Shown here in pieces: positions 26,394-31,909 of a stretch of 64,000 bases of DNA (positions within the stretch are counted from its first letter, which is position 1; each line of letters begins with the position of its first letter). Below the pieces are notes generated by a model. That model was not told where the DNA came from. It saw only the letters and a program-made list of their open reading frames with translations, and did not search any database. Source of the stretch: Branchiostoma floridae (Eukaryota > Chordata > Leptocardii > Amphioxiformes > Branchiostomatidae); NCBI RefSeq assembly GCF_000003815.2, contig NC_049987.1, positions 3,835,168-3,899,167 on the forward strand. The letters run 5' to 3'. The translations under genes and the position numbers were made by a program.

Positions 26394-29300
26394 CCTGTCA
26401 AATCTTCAGAACACGGTATCTCCCTTGTTCCTCAACCGAATGACTTGAAATTTGGCACAAGGGTAGAGTGGGCCAATACCCTCGGACTCTTTTTTCCTTT
26501 TTTCCATATCTGTCTCTTAAATGATTTTATTAAGGTTATTTGGTCATCTTAAGACCAAAACTGTATATTTGGGCCCCCTGTACCCTGGTATTATAACCGA
26601 ATGAGCTGAAATTTGGTACAGATGTGCCTTGATAAGTCCCCCATATAGATTCAATATCAGTTTTGGTGTACAGTATAACGAAATACTTATTTTTGCGATT
26701 TTTTGGTCATTTTTTTACCAAAAAAGGACACTTTTGGCTCCTGTACCTTGGTTTTAGAACCGGATGACCTGAAATTTAGTATAGGAGTGCCCTAGACATA
26801 TGCGCACATGGATTCAATAACACTTGAGGCATACGGTACAATAAAATGCTCAATTTTGCGATTATTTGGCCATTTTATGACCAAAAAGTACACTTTTGGC
26901 TATTGTGCTCTGGTTTTAAAACCAAATGACCTAAATTTTGGTAAAAGGGTGCACTAGATATTTATTCAAATGACACATGTATAATTTTTGTCATAGACTA
27001 CGTCAAAATGATATATTTGGGGATTTTTTTGTCATTTTCCAATAGCCAGAGGGGTCAATGACCTTAAGGTCGTTGACCCCCAGCTGCAGATTGGACCTAC
27101 TGGCATATATGTCTATTTAATCTAATTAGATAGGTAACCAATCACTTAGCCTGAATCTATATCCTAAAGAGGAGGGTGGCAGCCAATCAGCGAGCCCGGT
27201 GTTATCTGGAAGAGTCCATTCTTACACGGAGGGGTTCGTTTTTTTTTTAAAATTCATCATTGGACTGGTGAAGTCTTTCAGTGGATGCATTTTTGGACAG
27301 GTCTATTTTTGCAATTTTACAGAATGTGTGCTGGAAGAGTCTATTCTCGCACGGAGGGGGGATTTTTCAAAATTCATATTTTGGACTTTGGTGACTTCTA
27401 GTTTGTCAAAGTCTTTCAGTAGGGTTATTTTTGGACTGGTCTAATTTGCAATTTTACATGGGTGTTCTGGAAGAGTCCATTCTTGCATAGAGGGGGCTTT
27501 TTTTTAAAATCCATTTTTTGGACTTCAGTGATTATGTCAAAGTCCTATTTTAGCGGATGTATTTTTGGACTGCTGTACTTTACATGGAAGAGTCCATGTT
27601 TTGCACACGGAAGGGGGATTTTTTCAAATTCAGTTTTGAACGGGTGATGATTCAAAATTCAATTTTAGTGGAAGTGTTTTTAGACTGGTCTATTATACCT
27701 TTTTATGCACTGGGACCTTTTTTGCTAAATTCAATTTTGGATTTGGTTTCTTTTTCAAAAGGCCAAGGTTTCAGTGGGAGTATTTCTGGACTGGTCTATT
27801 GTGCAAATTCACATAGGGTGCACTGGAGTCCATTCTTGAACGGGGGAATTTTGTAAGACTCATTTTTGGGTTAAACCGTCATTAGTAAAAGTGATTTTTC
27901 AAATGGGTGATTTTGAAATAGCCTATTGTTGCATGGGGAGGGAGATGGCTGAAATATGCTGTATTTGCTCTCAAGCAAATGTCGGCCTTTCTAGTTAAAA
28001 ATACTTTTTTTGCAACAAATAATCACAAAATACAATGGAAATAGACTAAATTCATTCATTTAGATGGTTTTTGGTGAAAAAATACCAGGTAGTTACAAAT
28101 TTTATGGGATAATTAGCTTGTTATTCTTGATCTGGCCATTCGGTCCGCCATTTTGGGCTGATGACGTCATAAAATTAGCATAATTTATGCATATATCATT
28201 ATGAAAGATATGCTAAATAGTATAAGATTTTATATATGTAAAAATGTTAACGAAATAGCAGTAATATAGCAAATAAATGTGAAAAATACATTGTTAGAAC
28301 CAAAAATAGTGATTTTTGGCAAAACTGCCTGTCAACAAACGGTTGCCATGGCAACAAAAAAATGGAAAATTTGTCAAACTTCGTCAACTTGTTGCCAACA
28401 ATATTTTAGGAAAACTCACCAAATTTGGTGGCTCTAAGCCTCTCTGGCGTTAAAGGACATCGAAGTTGGGGCGGACCTCAAAAGCCCCCCCCCCCCGGTC
28501 TGAATAGGATTAAAACAACCATGGCACAACTAAAAGTATAACCGTCTTGGCGAAGTTAATAGCATATATATAGAATACAATCGCAACACGGTGTATTCCG
28601 TATCACCCGAGGTACAAGCTCGACCGCGGGACGGATCGCCCAACGGCCGAAGGTCGGAGGGTGATCCGACCCGCGGGAGGGCTGGGACCTAGCCTCCTTC
28701 ACCGGCGTCTCTAGGGCACCTCTTTGGCCTTGGCGAAAGTCGATTTGCGATATTTATCCGGGAATACGACGGGAAAGGAAAATATGTCGGGAAAGGAAAA
28801 ATGCCGGGAGAGAATATATACCGGGGGGAGTGTACAGGCCCTAATACTAGCTGGGACCACACATATTTCGATGCCAAATGCACCACAAGTTGAGAAAATA
28901 TTGTGTCCGCGAACAAAAGATTGTAACAACAGCAATTCTAACGTCCGCAATCCGGTATTCGAATTTTCAACGGTGCCGTATTCGGCCTTTCGAAATAGTT
29001 CGATTTACTCGAAGGAAGCCCATGTGATACAACTTAGAACCCGTGTGATACGGAAAGTTATCACACGGTCCGGAACACCTGTATCGAACGTTTTCGCGGT
29101 CCAGGTATGACATAAACATGTATATAACCCATTCATGGAAGATGATGCATTGAATACATCATGGATAGAAAGTGTGAAACCAAGCCATTCTAATCTGTTT
29201 GTCTGTAGGGCTTGCGGTCTCCGGAGTTTTGATGGAAGCTGTAGGCTTTTTTTGGATGATGCTAGGCTTAGGGCTACTCAACGTACTTCTCAGTCCTGCT

Positions 29301-30358
29301 GCCATCCTACTGCGGAATGTACCAAGTACAGAAAAGAAGGACAAGTTGGTAAGGCCCCCTGTCCACTAGGACGGCGATCGTGCTGCGCTCTCAGTGCGAC
29401 CTACATGTGTGTAACCTTCACTTCCACACTGGGTATATTATGACAAACGTAAAAGTGTGATTGAGAAGACAACAAAACGCAAAAAGTGTAAAAAGATTCG
29501 TTTCTTTTCGATACAATTCGTTGAGCAATAGGACGTCAAATTTTAGGTCGCAGATAGAGCGCTGTAAATGCGCCGTCCTAGTGGAAGGAGGGTATAAGCA
29601 TTAATCTCCAAGCAGATTCTACAATGGCACAAAATAGTACTAAACTGAATTTTTATTAATATACTCGCCACTTACTAGGTAAGTGGCGAGAAAAGGGTGA
29701 AATGGGATCAGAAATGTGTGGGTCGAGTCCCCCATGCCGTAAGTGAAGACATTGTCAAAATTATAATATCTTTATTGCAAACTCATGCCCGAAGGCTAAT
29801 TGCAAAAATACATATATGAAAGTACAATGGTGATAATAATACTAAATGGTATACAATAATAAAGTGGACATTAAGTGAAATAGGGTTCATCAACTAGTGA
29901 TACTTCTAATCTAAAATGAATGCTATTGGGTTTGATTTCTTTTCTGTATTCAGTGGAGGATGAAATTCCTGACATATGGATTGGGTGGTGCTAACAGGAA
30001 GACAGTTTTATGTAGTTCTGTACGATGTGCAAAGCTGGGGAAAATTTTGTTGACTAGTTTAAATATTTTGTCTCTTTCGGGCACTGTAGTGTGGATAATG
30101 ACAAATAAAGTGCAGTTCGTCTTCCACTGCTTTTCCTGTACAATAGGAATGGCGTTTAATAAGGTTACGTTTACCGCTTATGCCATCTAGTACGGCTCCT
30201 TGTCAATAACCTTATCTTTACTCCAATGTTGTATTTTTACAATGGAATTGTCTTCTGTTTTATAATTCAACTTTTTCATTTTACAGTCAATCGTCTACAA
30301 GGAGGAGAACCAGCTGAAGACACAGTTCTACAAACCTCAACCTGGGGAGGATTTCTAA
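1916..30358 (+). CDS. SLC18-family vesicular transporter-like gene, 16 exons (whole gene)
   Basis: Predicted 12-helix major-facilitator antiporter of the family that loads monoamines or acetylcholine into vesicles in exchange for protons. Exons: 1916-2027, 4830-5010, 6482-6540, 7220-7303, 8458-8547, 9604-9693, 13015-13058, 13575-13638, 14174-14269, 15377-15455, 17887-17938, 18404-18467, 22977-23028, 23649-23716, 29209-29348, 30287-30358. All phases agree, giving about 448 residues and a TAA stop. Seen: helix 1 with an Asp (FVDTML), NFT glycosylation sequon in the first luminal loop, MFS motif A ([14 protein letters not shown]), [13 protein letters not shown] before helix 7, [14 protein letters not shown] in helix 11. 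The first loop is shorter than in vertebrate VMATs, hence the smaller size. Three charged positions important in VMAT appear changed (see findings), so the substrate is not assigned. Introns 7 and 11 use GC donors. An AATAAA lies at 30642-30647. A diverged SLC18 paralogue is the best call; SLC18B1 fits less well. Confidence 0.85.
2036..2524 (+). mobile_element. Hairpin MITE, intact copy
   Basis: Inverted ends ggccacagcaagtaaatctt and its complement. It contains the empty version of the site that holds the Penelope element at 9830-12394. Intron 1 of the SLC18-like gene. Confidence 0.8.
2672..2962 (-). mobile_element. Same MITE family, partial inverted copy
   Basis: Reverse complement of the left 300 bp of the 2036-2524 copy, ending tgtacttgctgtggcc. 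The pair could form a long hairpin. Confidence 0.8.
3285..3445 (-). repeat. LINE 3' end, same family, reverse
   Basis: aagtttatttgcaaactctt gcccgagggctaattgcaa, then gggttgggtttgacttcttt. Intron 1. Confidence 0.65.
3486..3615 (+). mobile_element. tRNA-derived SINE, head truncated
   Basis: B-box ggtcccgagttcgatacccg, then gtgcccttgggaaaggcact taacacgaccttcctcac. The A-box half is missing. Confidence 0.7.
4300..4660 (+). mobile_element. SINE 3' body with internal duplication
   Basis: Shares gataggacgttaaatggagg tcccgtg and gggagagccat with 42540-42610. A 58-bp block starting gtcgtattgaggtcacctga occurs twice (4447, 4505). Ends in an AATAAC run. Confidence 0.7.
4830..5010 (+). CDS. SLC18-like exon 2 (luminal loop, helix 2)
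   Basis: Acceptor acaccag, donor gtaaga. Begins [10 protein letters not shown] like the VMAT loop start, contains the NFT sequon, then helix 2 ([17 protein letters not shown]) and the first part of MFS motif A (AWLADR). Ser replaces the helix-2 Lys of VMAT in my alignment from memory. Confidence 0.85.
5255..6035 (+). repeat. Dispersed repeat (taactcgagaa family), copy 1
   Basis: Blocks tatttggtaggtg/gggaaaataaaggtcaagtt, ctacggtactgcagc and a 3' part accttaaagtcttaataaag recur at 55130-56190. Interrupted by a small MITE at 5604-5690. Intron 2. Confidence 0.6.
6211..6443. mobile_element. MITE with gtaacgctagttcacctttatccg ends, copy 1
   Basis: Ends gtaacgctggttcacctttA and ggataaaagtgaactagcgt. 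Internal palindromic arms are built on fused ATATCC/GGATAT blocks. The same family is at 13911-14136, 15475-15706 and (one end only) 24441-24491. Confidence 0.8.
6482..6540 (+). CDS. SLC18-like exon 3 (helix 3)
   Basis: Codes [19 protein letters not shown]; the leading base completes the Arg of motif A. Acceptor tttcag, donor gtatgt. Confidence 0.85.
6608..6717 (+). mobile_element. tRNA-derived SINE
   Basis: A-box-like tggcgcagcggcagcgtgt, B-box-like gagatcaaatcc, then gtgtcaccgatcttgtg. It abuts the Penelope hairpin at 6717. Confidence 0.7.
6717..7170 (-). mobile_element. Penelope terminal hairpin with endonuclease tail
   Basis: Arms of nearly 200 bp pair across a loop at about 6905-7010. 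The minus strand of the loop reads [10 protein letters not shown] then [20 protein letters not shown], the end of the Penelope endonuclease. Intron 3 of the SLC18-like gene. Confidence 0.8.
7088..7117 (+). ncRNA. Hammerhead-like motif
   Basis: CTGACGA, helix II GGTGCC/GACATC (weakened), then GAAAC. The opposite arm at 6783-6815 has a deletion through the core. Confidence 0.4.
7220..7303 (+). CDS. SLC18-like exon 4 (helix 4)
   Basis: Codes [19 protein letters not shown] followed by IGGSFSVIA. This matches the family RxLQGIGxSF stretch. Acceptor caacag, donor gtaggt. Confidence 0.87.
7618..7852. mobile_element. Penelope terminal hairpin, third copy
   Basis: Both arms carry gtgacagaYggtcaccgaaa cgttggtgagaataa and its complement. 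The CUGANGA part is decayed (ctatgaaga). Intron 4. Confidence 0.65.
8458..8547 (+). CDS. SLC18-like exon 5 (helix 4-5 loop and helix 5)
   Basis: Codes [22 protein letters not shown]. It corresponds to the DDxERGRAMG...GLLVG stretch of VMAT and VAChT. Acceptor catgtag, donor gtaagc. Confidence 0.87.
8735..9160. repeat. CA-rich microsatellite with a 120-bp higher-order copy
   Basis: CACA with interspersed GATA, CAGA and CGCA. The block acagacacacacacaaacac to cagagagatgcacacacaca occurs twice, about 116-118 bp apart (8776, 8888). The long ORFs on both strands are by-products. Intron 5. Confidence 0.95.
9604..9693 (+). CDS. SLC18-like exon 6 (helices 5-6)
   Basis: Codes [19 protein letters not shown] then [11 protein letters not shown], the antiporter motif C region (GPxxGG) of the family. 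Donor gtaagc. Confidence 0.87.
9911..9940 (-). ncRNA. Hammerhead-like ribozyme motif in Penelope left repeat
   Basis: Exact inverted copy of the motif at 12318-12347. Confidence 0.5.
10115..10239 (-). pseudogene. Penelope endonuclease C-terminal block
   Basis: Minus-strand reading has [20 protein letters not shown] then [20 protein letters not shown]. It is separated from the GIY-YIG part by a 1.72-kb insertion. Confidence 0.85.
10240..11959. mobile_element. Unclassified 1.72-kb insertion inside the Penelope element
   Basis: Flanked by ATCTATTACA at 10230-10239 and 11960-11969, a 10-base target duplication. It interrupts the endonuclease between DHIARNN and DWEGAKV. No inverted ends seen. 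It carries the 39/42-bp tandem repeat at 11041-11115 and 11501-11780. Confidence 0.8.
11041..11780. repeat. 39/42-bp tandem repeat with ggatatcc palindromes
   Basis: Two units at 11045-11115, then about seven at 11501-11780 alternating 39 and 42 bp (81-bp higher order). Core cctggatatccagaaaacgg cttgaacagg. Periods are multiples of 3, so long ORFs on both strands (11470-11828 plus, 11443-11961 minus) are by-products. Confidence 0.9.
11985..12225 (-). pseudogene. Penelope-type GIY-YIG endonuclease fragment
   Basis: Minus-strand reading gives TDCVYEIPC, then after a one-base loss [20 protein letters not shown] and RKKATNVEG, then [11 protein letters not shown]. These are the hallmarks of the GIY-YIG nuclease that follows the reverse transcriptase in Penelope-like elements. 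Frameshifts show it is dead. The reverse transcriptase itself is missing. Confidence 0.85.
12318..12347 (+). ncRNA. Hammerhead-like ribozyme motif in Penelope right repeat
   Basis: CTGATGA, then GGTGAC paired with GTCACC around AGACA, then GAAAC. This is the hammerhead core order CUGANGA - helix II - GAAA. One A between core and helix II is extra to the textbook form. The cleavage-site strand was not placed with certainty. Confidence 0.5.
13015..13058 (+). CDS. SLC18-like exon 7 (start of central cytoplasmic loop), GC donor
   Basis: Codes [14 protein letters not shown]. The donor is gcaagt at 13059. A GT donor four bases on would shift the frame of exon 8, so the GC donor is required. The intron that follows is almost entirely a GT-rich tract. 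Confidence 0.75.
13060..13490. repeat. GT-rich microsatellite filling intron 7
   Basis: GTGT tract with GC and GGG variants, beginning within the exon 7 GC donor. It leaves only about 85 bp before exon 8. Confidence 0.95.
13575..13638 (+). CDS. SLC18-like exon 8 (loop end, helix 7 start)
   Basis: Codes [21 protein letters not shown]. LLKDPYxLxAAG is a strong SLC18A signature before helix 7. Acceptor ttgcag, donor gtaaga. Confidence 0.88.
13911..14136. mobile_element. Same MITE family, copy 2
   Basis: Ends gtaacgctagttcacctttg and gtgtactagcgttac. It ends only about 37 bp before exon 9 of the SLC18-like gene, so it supplies part of the acceptor region. Confidence 0.8.
14174..14269 (+). CDS. 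SLC18-like exon 9 (helix 7)
   Basis: Codes [20 protein letters not shown] followed by [12 protein letters not shown]. It aligns with the LEPTLPIWMM...WQLG stretch of VMAT, with G in place of the LEP Glu. Acceptor ttacag, donor gtaaat. Confidence 0.85.
15377..15455 (+). CDS. SLC18-like exon 10 (helix 8)
   Basis: Codes [20 protein letters not shown] then LVGKAGR, matching FLPxSVSYLIG...GR of the family. Acceptor atacag, donor gtaagt. Confidence 0.87.
15475..15706. mobile_element. Same MITE family, copy 3
   Basis: Starts 19 bp after the exon 10 donor with gtaacgcttgttcaccttta and ends aaaagtgaactagcgtt. Confidence 0.8.
16202..17114. mobile_element. TTAA-flanked element (piggyBac-type MITE)
   Basis: TTAA at both ends, terminal repeat CCCTATTCAGACCGGG, C/G runs inside the ends, 913 bp, no ORF. 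TTAA targets and CCC-starting ends are typical of piggyBac-type elements. Intron 10. Confidence 0.75.
17887..17938 (+). CDS. SLC18-like exon 11 (helix 9), GC donor
   Basis: Codes [17 protein letters not shown]. The exon must end in phase 0 to join exon 12, which places the donor at gcaagt (17939). The nearby gtaaaa would shift the frame. Confidence 0.75.
17990..18192. repeat. GA microsatellite
   Basis: Impure GAGA/GAAA run in intron 11. Confidence 0.95.
18404..18467 (+). CDS. SLC18-like exon 12 (helix 10 start); its 3' end seeds a minisatellite
   Basis: Codes [20 protein letters not shown] then G. Donor gtatgt at 18468. The last 13 exon bases plus the donor are the founder copy of the 43-bp repeat that follows directly. 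Confidence 0.82.
18455..19712 (+). repeat. 43-bp minisatellite, first block, about 29 copies of exon end plus splice donor
   Basis: The unit starts ggagtagccggtggtatgta and has a 43-bp period; a few units are 2 bases longer or some bases shorter. The first unit overlaps the last 13 bases of exon 12 and its donor gtatgt. Nearly every unit keeps GGTG-gtatgt, so the intron opens with about 29 copies of a usable-looking 5' splice site. 43 is not a multiple of 3 and the unit reads TAG right after the donor, so only the first donor preserves the protein. Confidence 0.97.
19721..20086 (-). pseudogene. LINE C-terminal zinc-knuckle region (same element)
   Basis: Contains [20 protein letters not shown] then [17 protein letters not shown], the CxC...H...C knuckle found after the RT in jockey/CR1-like elements. 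It is out of frame with the RT part, so the copy is dead. Confidence 0.8.
20244..22030 (-). pseudogene. LINE reverse transcriptase, frameshifted
   Basis: The open frame covers the end of the endonuclease and the whole RT palm: [61 protein letters not shown], and [10 protein letters not shown] with the YADD catalytic pair. The frame is lost near 20290. The C-terminal part continues in other frames at 20104-20304 and 19721-20086. An L2/CR1/jockey-like clade is likely; the exact clade is not resolved. Confidence 0.9.
22036..22450 (+). repeat. 43-bp minisatellite, second block, about 10 copies
   Basis: Same unit as at 18455-19712, separated from it by a LINE insertion. Many units here read ctagactatt where the first block reads ctatactatt, so the block homogenised separately, before or after the insertion. 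One unit (about 22296) has a damaged donor (ggttgcatg). Confidence 0.97.
22484..22735 (+). pseudogene. LINE C-terminal fragment plus 3' sequence, decayed
   Basis: [30 protein letters not shown], a relative of the fragment at 1040-1310, then aaagaagaagtcaaacccgc, a 3' end shared with other copies (see 40985-41215). It directly follows the second minisatellite block. Confidence 0.55.
22977..23028 (+). CDS. SLC18-like exon 13 (helix 10)
   Basis: Codes [17 protein letters not shown]. It aligns to the GMVDSSMMPIMGHLVDLR stretch of VMAT, with Glu where VMAT has Asp. Acceptor ctaacag, donor gtgaga. Confidence 0.85.
23649..23716 (+). CDS. SLC18-like exon 14 (helix 11)
   Basis: Codes [19 protein letters not shown] then TTI. 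It aligns to RHxSVYGSVYAIADVAF of VMAT/VAChT, again with Glu for Asp. Acceptor tttcag, donor gtaggt. Confidence 0.87.
23748..24165 (+). mobile_element. tRNA-derived SINE, long copy
   Basis: Head gtggcacgatcgggagcgcg ttggtctcaggcccgagagg, B-box gggttcaaatcc, then ttgtgcccttgggaaaggca. It sits 31 bp after exon 14 of the SLC18-like gene. It could be mistaken for a tRNA gene. Confidence 0.75.
24441..24491. mobile_element. Same MITE family, one end only
   Basis: Only the right terminus remains (acaacggataaaggttaccc ... aaaagtgaactagcgttac). Confidence 0.65.
24874..25886. mobile_element. Element with GC-rich ends (gggggcgagatcactagcg), copy A
   Basis: The left end is multiplied (several gatctcgccccc/actagcgatctcgcc blocks 24877-25010), the right end single (25843-25882). 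The body 25027-25840 matches copy B in reverse. No coding content. Intron 14. Confidence 0.7.
26351..26396. repeat. TTTC microsatellite
   Basis: About ten TTTC units inside the insertion that splits the TTAA element. Confidence 0.95.
27209..27950. repeat. Degenerate tandem repeat, period roughly 125-130 bp
   Basis: Recurring ggaagagtccattcttgca, cacggaggggg, ttcaaaattcattttttgga and actggtctat blocks, five or six copies. The ORFs across it are repeat by-products. Confidence 0.75.
28560..29130. other. Intron 14, last part; unclassified repeat
   Basis: Holds gacgggaaaggaaaatatgt cgggaaaggaaaa repeats and a 128-codon ORF of low-complexity reading. No domain seen. Confidence 0.5.
29209..29348 (+). 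CDS. SLC18-like exon 15 (helix 12)
   Basis: Codes [19 protein letters not shown] then [20 protein letters not shown] and a KKDK tail. It matches the last helix and the LLRNV end of the family. Acceptor tctgtag, donor gtaagg. Confidence 0.85.
29760..30140 (-). repeat. LINE 3' end, same family, reverse
   Basis: Begins tctttattgcaaactcatgc ccgaaggctaattgcaa and holds gttcgtcttccactgctttt at its far end. Intron 15 of the SLC18-like gene. Confidence 0.65.
30287..30358 (+). CDS. SLC18-like exon 16 (cytoplasmic tail and stop)
   Basis: Codes [20 protein letters not shown] then EDF and TAA. Acceptor ttacag. The 3'UTR probably runs to the AATAAA at 30642-30647. Confidence 0.8.
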   Translation, partial: SIVYKEENQLKTQFYKPQPGEDF

Positions 30359-30659
30359 GGATAAAGTGACGAAAGTTATTTGGGGGGAGGGGGTATGTTT
30401 ATTACGTAAGATGCAGGATTTGTGCTCGTATGTCGAAAAAGAAGTGGCCAAAATTAGTATGTATTTGACACTTCTCACATGCATGACGTTACATTGATGT
30501 GCGACCTTATTCAAGTGTCGGATTTACATACAGATGGAGTCTGGTAACAAAAGAAATAGATTTGTGAACACTTTGCCCCTTCTTACACTAAATTCACCCC
30601 TCATGTAGACATAGGTAATAACTTTGATACAAGGGCTCAGAAATAAAGCACATTTTTAA

Positions 30660-30800
30660 TAACATAATAATATAATATCTTTATTGAAAACTCATGCCCG
30701 AAGGCCAATTGCAAAAATACATGTATGAAAGTACAATAATGATATAAATGATACTGAATGGTATACAATAACAAAGCGGACATTAAGTGAAATAGGGGTC
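30660..30800 (-). repeat. LINE 3' end, same family, reverse
   Basis: tctttattgaaaactcatgc ccgaaggccaattgcaa. It lies directly past the SLC18-like polyA signal and could be taken for a 3'UTR. Confidence 0.65.
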
Positions 30801-31745
30801 AGCAACTAGTGATACTTCTAATATTTCTTATGCATACTGTTGTATTGTCCGTATAGTGACACCCCATATATAGATATAATGCACTAACCCAGCCACTCCA
30901 ACTAACATCTGTTTTGAATAAAGAACACTATCCTGTACAACTCAAAGTCAAGACCTGCTTATCCCAGCCCCTCTTACAGTACGCAACAACACATCACAAC
31001 ACAACACATATCTGTTCTTCCGCAATTTGCAAGCGAAGTAGCATAAGAAAAGGTTTGAGCGGTGATAGAGAACCAGGCCCAGAGTCATATGCTTTGAGGG
31101 ATGCGATAACCCGCAATACTAAGAGTTCCTAGAATTCACGAAAATTTAACGAACATGCCGCGAGCACTCGGAATTCAAGATCGGTCGATCGGAAATGGCA
31201 TCGCCCGTTAGAAAGGCAACGAGCGTTCTAAAATTTGGCAACGACCCTTCTTGAAGGCAACGACGGAGAATGATACGTAGAAGGTAATGGGGTCATCAAT
31301 AGTGTCGTCATCTGAAATGTCCCAGTACTAATGAGGAACAGATAATGGTTTTGGCGTGCCGTCTCTTGGCTCAGCTGGGATTGTTCTGTGGAGAAATACA
31401 TCGATGGGAAGTGATGATGGTCGGCGGCTGCCTCGAATGGTGTCAGCGTCTGGAATTTCCCAATAGTGAGCTTCGTCAAGTTCATTTGACGCATTAAATT
31501 AAGAGCCAATTCTAGAAATAGAAATGTCTCTTTTGACTTGAATTAATCAACTCTACGTTACTTTACATCTATGACAACTGTGTCACGTCAAATGTTATCG
31601 AAGTAACAAAACAAAATTTACTTAACAATTTGCCTTCGATTTGTTTGCAGAACGTACGGCAAAGTTGACTATGCAAGTTTCACAAAATAGCTTATAACAG
31701 ATCTGCCTTGTCGCTATGTCGGTAGTGCTACTCTCTTAGCTTACT

Positions 31746-31909
31746 CTAGTTAAGGACAAAGGTGAAGCTGAGTATCAGACACAAGGCGGACGCCATGACA
31801 GCAGACATAGACACCATGACATTCTTGCCGCTGCTGCTAGGTGGCGCGGTAGGACAGGGATCATACCCATCAAGCCCCTGGCAAGCACTTGCTTCATTCC
31901 GCCCCAGTG
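31746..31909 (-). CDS. PEBP-like exon 7 (tail, hydrophobic C-terminus, stop)
   Basis: Codes LGRNEASACQGLDGYDPCP, then TAPPSSSGKNV, then a hydrophobic end and TAG. The small-residue SSSG before the hydrophobic tail suits a GPI attachment site; a simple C-terminal membrane helix is the alternative. Acceptor attctag. Confidence 0.75.

Larger units (their letters stand above)
25885..28513. mobile_element. Second copy of the TTAA element, split by a 1.7-kb insertion
   Basis: Matches the 16202-17114 copy over 25890-26300 and 27998-28510. The left terminus is damaged (tcacaccggg). Between the parts lies a segment starting tttcagccataccataggta and holding a TTTC run, degenerate tandem repeats of a gaatgacctgaaatttgg unit (about 26430-27000), and another of a ggaagagtccattcttacac unit (about 27209-27950). 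Intron 14. Confidence 0.75.

Noticed and set aside
28724-29110. 128-codon plus ORF
   Set aside because: Low-complexity reading of a repeat inside intron 14, no splice or domain support.
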